From Heligmosomoides polygyrus polygyrus (taxonomy: Eukaryota; Nematoda; Chromadorea; Rhabditida; Heligmosomidae), in contig OX377202.1 of NCBI GenBank assembly GCA_947396885.1, forward strand, positions 58,616,034 to 58,680,033: 64,000 bases of DNA, given 5' to 3'. How positions within the stretch are numbered: position 1 is the stretch's first letter; each line of letters opens with the position of its first letter. The position numbers were made by a program, and so were the translations under genes. Below the pieces are notes generated by a model. It was not told where the DNA came from and ran no database searches. It was given only the letters and a program-made list of their open reading frames with translations. Below, piece by piece: positions 56,491 to 64,000 of this stretch.

Positions 56491-57330
56491 AAGGATCCGC
56501 TTAAGGAATACGGCATGAAGGTGGAGAAAACGATCGAACTGCGTCGCCATTCTAAACTAAAAATGGAGATTGCAATTCTGAAATTGGTGTCACAGGAACG
56601 AAAGCAGTCATATTTTACCAAGTTCATTGATCGGGCAAAAAGAACATTTACTTTTTTCTAGTGATGGAATTGTTGGTAAAAGTATGGCTGATCTGAAATC
56701 ACAGAGGCAGTTCAAGGTGATTTCGGTTTCCACAGCAATGGGTGTAGGAATTCAGTGCCTGGAAGCTTGTGAAGATTTGCACAAGTACGGCTTCATTCAC
56801 AGAGATCTGAAACCGGCAAACTATGCATGTGGTGTAGGCGACAAGACAAGAGTGATTTACATACTAGATTTTGGTATTGCACGGAAGGTTCTGAACGTAA
56901 AGCGAGAACTGAAGACGCCTCGTCAGTCAGTTCGATTCAAAGGAACGATACGCTTCTCCCCATCGCTTGTCATAAGAACACTGAGATGGGTCCAAAAGAT
57001 GACTGTGAATCGTGGTTCTACCTGTTGCTGGACGTAACTATACTAAGGGGACTAGTTTGGAAATCGGTTTCGGGCAAGGATGATGTGCTTAGAGTTAAGG
57101 AAGAGATGCGCACTACAAAACGAGCAGCTGCTTTTCCGGCGTGAAATGTACAGAAGACCTTATCAAGGTCTTCTGTACATTTCACGCCGGAAAAGCAGCT
57201 GCTCGTTGATTGATTTCATCGACAGCTTGAAGTATCACACTACGTCGACTACGAACTCATCTACAAATGCCTCCAAGAGGCGGCGAAGGTGAGTGGTGGA
57301 GACATTAACGATCCGCACGACTCGGAGCGG
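56491..57330 (+). pseudogene. tau-tubulin-kinase-like Ser/Thr kinase, 3' part
   Basis: The reading resumes with KDPLKEYGMKVEK (the Lys after GM is the ATP-anchoring residue) and SKLKMEIAILKLV. ECLEACEDLHKYGFIHRDLK-type residues follow (HRDLKPAN catalytic loop near 56.80 kb), then ILDFGIARKV (metal-binding DFG) and KGTIRF, and on into CHKNTEMGPKDDCESWFYLL, the TTBK-like substrate-lobe block. It ends near SLKYH and YELIYKCLQEAAK. Lesions: a frameshift near 56640 giving TAG at 56659-56661, another near 56670, one near 56960, a snap-back duplication at 57120-57206, and a shift near 57245. Catalytic motifs are intact, so decay is recent. Confidence 0.88.
57120..57206. repeat. perfect 42-bp inverted duplication in kinase pseudogene
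   Basis: ACGAGCAGCTGCTTTTCCGG (57120 onward) is followed after a 3-bp loop by its exact 42-bp reverse complement (57165-57206). The left arm is kinase coding sequence; the right arm replaces or interrupts the expected codons before IDFIDSLKY. It looks like a templated snap-back copying event rather than a transposon. Confidence 0.85.
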
Positions 57331-57606
57331 CGGCGGATGAGACGGTGTCGGCCACTTGTGCCACGATTAAAACCTCCGCAGGAAGCCTTCGGCCCAGATG
57401 AACAGACAGATCCCTCGACGCTCCACTGCTCTTCACTGTACTTTTTCCCAATACGCACAGAAAGTCCAAAGCGCCCGAAATATTTAGCCATAGGTAATTA
57501 TTCATTTATTTACGGCAACACCTTCATTCCGAAGATTGCACTGTTTAAGCGTGTTATTCCTCCCGCGGTCTTACTAAGAACTAACCAAATTCTGCTGATG
57601 CATTCC

Positions 57607-58700
57607 ATGGAGTCGTGGGGCTGGTTTGCTCATCAACCCGCGATTCTGTAGCATGTGGCTGCTGCCATTGCGTCGTGGATCGTGTCGGCCTCCACGTGCG
57701 CGTACGATCAATGTCTTATACATATGACCGCGTTGACACACGGCAAGCGAATCGTGGGGCGGTGGATAGAAGCGTACTGCATGCGAGGTAGGCCGAGGTT
57801 CGGTTCACCTTCGGTGCGAAATTTTTGCGCCACATCCTGGAGTCCCTTCCCTAGCCTTGCTCTGCGCTCGGTCCCTTCCCTAGCCTGATTCGAAGAGCGC
57901 AGAACCCAGCTGCCGACTGTCACTGGACGACGAAAACGTGCTCCAATGACAACGGCTCGGATGGCATGAGCGGGCGCTGGCACTTTGCGGTCCGATTGAT
58001 TCGCACTTAGGCGGACGCCCTGAGTCATTACGCCGACCGATAGCGCCCGGCCGGCCGCAGCCGGATGACCCATACGTCTGTATCCACACGGAGGGTATGG
58101 GAGTCCGGATAAGCTGCCTTGAGGAGAACAGCGTGAAGCGAACGTAGTTATTTTCCGATGGCAGTGGCGAAAACTGAGCAAAAACGCCATTATAAACAAA
58201 TTGCTTCAATTTTTAATAATACACCGCTCTTAATGTCGACCTTCTCCTCCTTAGTTTTGAACTGCAGATGGGAAACGTAGTAGTCCTGCTGATCTTCAGT
58301 CCATCCTCCACCTATACCTCACTCCAGTATTCGTCAAGAAACGGGTGATAGTGAAAGGCACTCTTGAGATATTGGGCAGAAAAGGCATTCATCCTTCCTC
58401 CTGATAACTATAGCCTAGAGTCGAGAACAGAATACAACACGGGTGAAAGGGTGCTGTTTAAAAGTGCATGGGGGCCATGCGTACTCCTCTTCCGAACATA
58501 AGACAGCTAAGAGAACGCTTTCTCACCACGGTTTCTCAGGAACCCTGCTATATATCGCTAGGAGACGCCAGACAGTATGAGTCATCACTCGGCCTGGCCG
58601 CGCGCCATTGGTCGGGGCGATGACTCAGAGCGTCCGCCTAAGTGCGAATCAATCGGACCGCACTTTGCCACGTCAGCGCCTGGTTAGGTCCAATGGCTAT
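57607..58700 (+). repeat. repeat flanking the kinase, right copy (occupied site)
   Basis: This is homologous to 46554-46995 (GTGGCTGCTGCCATTGCGTC, GCTCCAATGACAACGGCTCG, GGGCGCTGGCACTTT). It continues after a TIR insertion with GCCACGTCAGCGCCTGGTTA. The two copies bracket the kinase pseudogene as direct repeats about 11 kb apart. Confidence 0.65.
57987..58661. mobile_element. 675-bp TIR element with empty-site paralogue (TSD ACTTT)
   Basis: GCGGTCCGATTGATTCGCAC at 57987 is mirrored at 58642-58661, and the similarity extends to about 60 bp. ACTTT flanks both ends (57982-57986 and 58662-58666). The paralogous repeat at about 46,946 reads GCTGGTACATTGCCACT without the element. There is no coding capacity that I can support. 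Confidence 0.8.
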
Positions 58701-58840
58701 CTTCCTCCCACTAGACCGCCCTTTTCACGCGGCCAGTGTTGCCAATAGTTTAAAGAATACTGATATCCTTGATAAAATTAAAAGGTTCAATCCAATGAAG
58801 GGGGGGGGCGGCGGCCTCGGGCCGGAACGCATGTGTGCGT

Positions 58841-60250
58841 GTCGACAGGTTCGTCGGGGCGATATGTACAGGGATGTCTGCGAGCTCCACCTATCGACCC
58901 ACGCCTGAGGGTTCCGCGTATCCACCCACGGCCACTGTACGGCTATCCCTGTACGTATCGCCACGGTGAACCTGTCGGCTAAATCCGTTTAGACACCAAC
59001 TTCCCTACTGGAGACTTTTCTGGGGTGTTGGATCGAAGTGCAACACGCGTTTTTACGCGCAAACCCCATCACGACAGCGATGCTGCGTTGGTGTAACACG
59101 TCACGTCGTCTGCATGTCTTGTAGACGGCCGCTAGCTGCATGACTAGCGGTCGTGACCTGCTTAGTAGTGGACTACACGAAGTTAGCTGGGCTCGGATCT
59201 ATACCAGGAGGAACGGGGAATAGGAATTCTCTAATGCGGTGTCACAAATGCTGCGAAATTCAGCAATTTATATTGTGCTGGTTTGTAGCACTCTTGAGCT
59301 GAATAATACTGAAGCAGTCCCAATGTAGAGAGGCATTCGGCTTTCTCGTATACATATCGAACCTACAAGCTCCTTCAGGTAAATGGGTAATCGACATAGT
59401 GTTTTAAAAATTCCTGTCAGGAAGACACTACCGTGGGTATGCTCAATCCAGTTTTCCGACCGTGACAACCACCTTCATCAACTGAGATATAAACTTGATA
59501 TTCTTAACGTCTTTTTCATCGCGCTGTTAAACAAGAAACTCGTTAGAATGAGAGCGCTCTCGACATATTGGACAGGATACACCTTCGGATACAATAGATA
59601 TCGCAGCCAGGCGATTCACTTCCAGTTTTTTATCCATCTACTCTGCAGTGCGTTTCTGTTTGTGTTCTGTGATGATTTTGCAGAACCTTAGATCGCAGTC
59701 TCAGTTAAAGTTCTGCCAGGTCCAACTTCCAGGCATCGTCAAAACTGTCGCTCCAGAACGTCTCATACCTCTTAATTACGACTGCACTCGTGAGAAAAGA
59801 TTTTTTAAAAAGAAGTGAGCGAAATCTCCAACGTGTGCGCTTAAGGCTCCGAAGGTGGGTGCAGGTCTAAAGCGGTGGATCTACACTCATGCTCCTTCAC
59901 GACATCCATATTGCCCAAAGAACTGCGAAACGAACGCTAAATACGCTGACCTATTCAGACCTATTCAGAATAGACCTAGAAGGATACCTCACTTCGATTC
60001 TATGGGGTGAAGCTGTAAAAACAGGAGAGGAACAGTTTGGACCGCACTGTCTAGGCTTGCATTCGAACATGAAGGTGCACCATCTATCAAACCTATAAAA
60101 ACGTGCTGAGTACGTGGTTTACACCAGTGCAGCGTTACTAACGTAATAGACCTTGCGCGTGAAGACGCGTGTTGGGCGTGGATCCAACACGCCAGAAATG
60201 TCTCCAGTTTGGAAATTGGTGTCCAAACGGATTAAGCCGAACCTGTCGAC
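58841..60250. mobile_element. 1.4-kb foldback with GTCGACAGGTTCG termini
   Basis: The outer ends GTCGACAGGTTCG and CGAACCTGTCGAC are inverted. Long inner arms (58973-59085 and 60120-60237) match with moderate divergence, for example AATCCGTTTAGACACCAA against AATCCGTTTGGACACCAA inverted. A smaller palindrome (58845-58976) interrupts the left arm close to the end, containing GGCGATATGTACAGGGA and its inverse. Short frames inside (59383-59691, 59889-60098) are unsupported. A G run lies at 58799-58808, just outside. Confidence 0.65.
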
Positions 60251-60652
60251 GCGCCCGTTTTTCGTCTTTTCGTCCGACGTTTTTTCGCCTAAATTTCCCC
60301 TTTATTTCAGGAAGAAGACTGCAATAGCCACAGTAGGGGTTCAGGTAGGCATGTTATGTTGCAAGTATTCATCTCCATGTAGTGTTTGGACGTGAGCATG
60401 AAGTGACCCCCCATTGGGATTGAACACATTAAAAATTTGATCGATCGATGGTATGCGTAGTTAGCCTTGTGCTATAAAAATGCCCTGTGTTGTCATTCTT
60501 CTCCACGTTTATGTTATAGTCGGTTGCAAATCTATAAACAAGGAAGAATCTTCGAAGCAATTTTTGAAGCCCAGTAATCTTCCCTGTGCTCTAAACCTTA
60601 TGTCGGGTTGTAAACATAACATTTTCAGGAAGGATAACAGCTGAATACTCAC

Positions 60653-60804
60653 CCTGCTTTCTCGTAGTAGTCAGAGTACTTCTTCAGATACCGGTCATGG
60701 CACCCAGCCCAGCCGAACAGAATAACCAACGTCATCGGGTTCGATGCCAGGTTTACGATCACCCGAGAATGTTTCGATTCGCTGGCTCCCTTCGGGGAAA
60801 CCAT
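60653..60804 (-). CDS. TMEM53/DUF829-family protein, exon 1
   Basis: On the minus strand the acceptor GTTTCAG ends at 60806, one base before ATG (60804). The 50 codons begin MVSPKGASESKHSRV and contain NPMTLVILFGWAGCHDRYLK and KYSDYYEKAG. The block LxGWAGCxDRYLxKYSxxYxxxG is the N-terminal signature of TMEM53/DUF829 proteins (first beta strand and Gly-rich turn of an alpha/beta-hydrolase-like fold). The exon ends GCA GG before donor GTGAGTATT, giving a phase that fits exon 2 at 27422. The acceptor directly at the ATG suggests spliced-leader addition. No lesions. Length and position fit the family N-terminus. Confidence 0.75.
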
Positions 60805-62260
60805 TCTGAAACATACAGGGAGCATGAGGCACGCCGAAACTGCTCGAAACGCTACCGAGAACTACGACCGTGAAACATCGAGAAGGGAAGGAAGGCATAA
60901 ACAAGCGTCCAACAGGGAAAATAACCCCAGTTTGCGGAAACGCGTCTAACGGCCCATGGGTGCTAGAGCAGCAAACCCATTCAACACTGACGGACCTTTT
61001 CGAGGGCTGGATGCCAGAGCAGAAGGGGTGCAACTGCTTTGCACGGCGGTTTATGAGCGGTTAAGCGGGAAATCACTATCATCCATGCTAGACACTGCGA
61101 AGGAGCTGTAGATACACGGCCAACCAGAAATATGAGACGACGACTACATTCACAAATGAAGCGGCTCCTCGAACGGCTGCATTCAGGCTCTCGTTTCTGT
61201 GACCGGCTAGAGGCGATCGATGGCGAGTGAGATTCAGATCCTCAGAGACAGCTTCGCTAACCTTCTACTATACCCTCCCCGGGCGACCTTAATGTGCCGG
61301 TCGAGCTCGGGGCTGTCGTGCTTTCGCCTTCACAGAAAATGAGTGCGCTCCATGAGTCAACGCTGGCAAACTGGCCTCCCTGGAATCCTTAGGGCTCGTT
61401 TAGATTTTAGCCGTTTCCCAGCGCGACACTCAGTGCTGTGCTTCTGTCGCACAATGAGTTCGTCCCCTTTTCGGGCATGCATTAATCCGAGCATTGCCAT
61501 CTGAATTTCGGTGGATTATGTGGGCGTGAGCCCAACGCTCGTCACGTTTTCCTCGTCTTTTTGAGCGATCTTGAAGGCTCTACAAGCCGCGTGTTTCCTT
61601 CTGCGCTGCTGTGACGTTAGGTCTCTGATCATGCTCAGTTATCGATACAGGTATGCGTAGCTAGAGCACCCGTAGTCGTTCAGATGAGTCCTAGAGGTGC
61701 GTAGGAAACTGTCCTGTTTCTCATGAACAGTCGCGAGATTCAGCTGTAACCTAACGCTTCCACATACAACCATTAATATATAGATCTCTCAACGACGATG
61801 CGGTGATCGCCACCTGACAAGCAGCGCACGGCACTCCATTTCGGTGATTGATCCAGGGATGCAATCCTAATTGGTGGTGGCTGCTACTAAACCATTTCCC
61901 GACATAACGAAACACAATAAATGGGCAACAGTATATACAATTAAGTAAATTATGTACGCCAACATGGTTGCCTAGATAGACTGTTTCCAATTTCCTAGTC
62001 GGGAGAGGGGAACTTAAAAAGGATCATTCTCGGTGCAAATCTAGTAAGGGAGTACCCCTTGCTAGATTTGCACCGAGAACGGATAATCTTCAAGCAGATA
62101 AAGCAGATAATATCAGTAAAATAAAATAAAAATTGGCCAAGACACTCAATCAACGTTTTGGACATATGCAGAACAAGTACTTCACGGCCTAATCTTTTGC
62201 AAACATCGAGACCTAGTGCACAAGTATCATATATTTTCATTCTTTCTGTGTTCTTCTTTT
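60805..62260. other. no gene recognised upstream of TMEM53-like gene
   Basis: This should hold the promoter side of the minus-strand gene. I see no further exon. A hairpin lies at 62027-62079. A few open frames near 100 codons have no domain. Confidence 0.45.
62027..62079. repeat. hairpin with 18-24-bp arms
   Basis: TTCTCGGTGCAAATCTAGTA (62027) is mirrored by TGCTAGATTTGCACCGAGAA ending at 62079 with an AGTAC-centred loop and one mismatch. It probably is a very small foldback. Confidence 0.7.
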
Positions 62261-62265
62261 TCTTC

Positions 62266-63160
62266 TTCAGCGTTTGTCCCACTTTCTTGCGGGGTCCGCT
62301 TTCCTGGAATACTGGCGCCACTTATCCCGCTCAAATGCCTGATCAGGGTGTAACCTAGCCATCTTCAAGTCCTGATGCGGCGTATCAAGCCAGCGCTGCT
62401 TTGGTCTCCCTCGTGACCGCTTTCCGGGCACCTCGAAGTTAAGGCCAGTCTTTCGGACAGTGTCACCGCTTGCGCGAAGAACATGGCCGTACCATCTCAG
62501 ACAAGGTTCACGCAATTTCTGAACTATCGGGGTGACACCAAATCTTTGCCGAATGGAGTCGTTGCGCACACGGTCAAAACGCGTAACTCCGGACATCCAC
62601 CGCAGCATCTTCGTTTCCATTACACTGGGATGCCTTTCAATTCCTTTGGTAACGGGCCAGCACTCGGCTCCGTAAATAGCTACAGGTCGAACGACTGCCC
62701 TATAGATCTTCGATTTAAGCCGCTCTGGTATCTTCTTGTCGCAGAGCACTCCCGTCAGAGAGCGCCATTTGGACCAGGTTGCAGTCACGCGTAAATTGGC
62801 TGCAACGAGTAGACCGCCATCGGACGCGATTGCTGATCCCAAGCACTTGAATACCGAAGTACGTGGCAGCTCAATGCCGTTTACTTTAATGGAGCTGGAC
62901 TCATCTTCGTCAGTCGTCAAATACTCGTTTTTTTTTTAGATTAAGTTTGAGTCCAAATCTCTCCAAGCGATCGCACCAAGCCTGTACCTGCCGCTGGAGT
63001 TCAAACTTATATTCGCAAGCGAGCATTACATCGTCAGCATAAAGCAACGTCCAGAGGGCTGGCCGCTGAAAATAAGTGATGTGACATCCATAACGACGAT
63101 GAAGAGCAGTGGGGAGAGCGCCGAATCTTGATGTACTCCGACAGAGATGGTAAACACATT
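62266..63160 (-). pseudogene. RTE-type LINE, 5'-truncated RT fragment (minus)
   Basis: On the minus strand, SVGVHQDSALSPLLFIVVMD near 63.13 kb is followed by WTLLYADDVMLACEYKFELQ (YADD catalytic box, near 63.04 kb). Then come WCDRLERFGLKLNLKKNEYL, an open segment (62920-62267) with VVRPVAIYGAECWPVT, RWYGHVLRASGDTVRK and the end ADPARKWDKR. Frameshifts lie near 63.06 and 62.94 kb. It ends with a short A/G-rich tail. It begins abruptly at about 63,160, so endonuclease and early RT blocks are missing. It belongs to the same subfamily as 28566-29190 and is related to LINE 3. Confidence 0.85.
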
Positions 63161-64000
63161 TTTTCTGTGTTATTTGTTTTGATTTCGTTAGTGCAGCTGT
63201 TTTTTAAGGGATGAGTAAGTTCAATATATTTAAATTCTGAACACGTTCAATTCTTACAAAATCGTTTAAGAGGGGCCCCACCAACTAGGATTGCGGCGGA
63301 ATCAAGAGCGAGCAGCACGCCATCACTATATGGCAGATTAAGCTCGGTGAGACTGCACGCCGCAGCAGCACAACGGGCAACCCACAGGCGCTATCGGGGG
63401 AGGCAGAACGGAGGCCCACATAGTGTGCCCTTCGCGACCTGCACTACAGCTTAGGGCAAGCGAATGACGGTGAGCAAAGAAGGGTTCGAAGTGCGGTGGG
63501 AACCACCGGGCGATGAGCTCTGTCGACTAATCGGCGGAGGAAATACTGCGATCGGCACTGTCACTTGCGCCGGTGAATTAAGCGAATGCTCCGGCTTCTG
63601 CCCACAACAGCGGAGGTACGCAAACGTTCGTCAGCACCAGACATCGGCGGAAATTTCAGATTTTTTCCAGAAAAGATAAAAAGGCAAACCAAGCTTTTCA
63701 GGAAACGTAAAACCCAAAAACGCTACCAAACAGAAAATTTCGAAGCTATGATCTAGTTTGTTCGTTGTGCGTCAAGATTCTTCTCTTCCAGCAACAAACG
63801 CTTTTCGTTACAGCTACAGGCGTCGTAATGCGCAGAGGGTTACACCCGCTTCGTTTACATAAATTTCTGCCTCCTTCGTCACACTCCCCAACTGAAGGAG
63901 TTATTCTATTGCAGTTGCGCATTCTCGGAGATCTCGAGATGCATCGGGTATGCATTACCTTGAGGCCTCCGCACACCTTTGCGGCAACGCGGCACGCGGC
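63161..64000. other. no gene recognised
   Basis: No supported gene, repeat partner or splice-bounded exon is visible in this last stretch. GC content rises between 63270 and 63620, but the frames there have no recognisable motif. Confidence 0.45.

Larger units (their letters stand above)
27423..60652 (-). other. 33.2-kb intron of the TMEM53-like gene
   Basis: The donor at 60652 (GG/GTGAGTATT) and the acceptor at 27423 (TGTTCCAG) join exons of matching phase. The joined reading EKAG-ISTIRFTTP is what the family has at this point, so no missing exon is needed between them. The intron contains the RTE copy 2, CR1, three hAT-like or palindromic shells, a kinase pseudogene and many MITEs. Most nematode introns are far shorter. 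This is inference from phase and family continuity, not from transcripts. Confidence 0.65.

Noticed and set aside
1..64000. CRISPR arrays, rRNA genes or operon-like bacterial organisation
   Set aside because: None seen. The repeats present are eukaryotic transposable elements and satellites.

Overview
This is nuclear DNA from a nematode, most likely a clade V (strongylid, hookworm-like) parasite. I infer this from three things: 3' splice sites of the worm type (TTTTTTTCTAG, GTTTCAG), a nematode-style tau-tubulin-kinase-like kinase, and the mix of RTE, CR1 and Penelope-like retroelements with many hAT-like, mariner and foldback/MITE DNA elements. There is no bacterial gene organisation. Nearly all long open frames are broken transposon genes. 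One run of N (4131-4330) marks an assembly gap.

Only one host gene looks intact, and it covers half the window. On the minus strand, a first coding exon (60653-60804) and a second (27177-27422) encode consecutive parts of a TMEM53/DUF829-family protein. Their splice phases match exactly (two bases of a Gly codon at the donor, one at the acceptor). The intron between them is therefore about 33.2 kb and holds most of the other features. I did not find the 3' exons of the gene.

Region by region. 0.6-1.9 kb: mariner with perfect 30-bp TIRs. 1.9-6.7 kb: long palindromic foldback with an assembly gap at its centre. 6.9-8.4 kb: hAT-like element with perfect 8-bp TSD and an internal tRNA-derived SINE. 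9.7-10.7 kb: diverged tandem repeats and a MITE. 10.9-14.75 kb: two Penelope-like elements head to head, with hammerhead-like cores at both outer ends. 16-19.3 kb: MITEs and a CR1 fragment. 20.7-25.2 kb: RTE copy 1. 25.1-29.6 kb: an inverted duplication and a SINE around TMEM53 exon 2. 28.1-36.2 kb: a hAT-like shell filled with an RTE fragment, satellite-like repeats, another hAT element (TSD CTACGCGT) and a CR1 LINE. 38.2-41.6 kb: RTE copy 2, which shares disabling mutations with copy 1. 44-45.2 kb: LINE-like 3' end and a SINE with 15-bp TSD. 47.3-57.3 kb: a tau-tubulin-kinase-like pseudogene split at codon 44 by a 9.07-kb foldback element (TSD CCAG), which itself contains a second foldback, a palindromic element with TSD TTA, a third RTE LINE with 14-bp TSD, and a 116-bp MITE. 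57.6-60.3 kb: a repeat carrying a TIR insertion whose empty site is preserved 11 kb away, then another foldback. 62.3-63.2 kb: truncated RTE.

The main interest is architectural: a living gene keeps its splice phase across an intron made of Russian-doll insertions. Because many hosts of insertions have a second arm or paralogue in the same window, several insertions can be dated and their empty sites read directly. All identities and boundaries were judged by eye, without alignment software.
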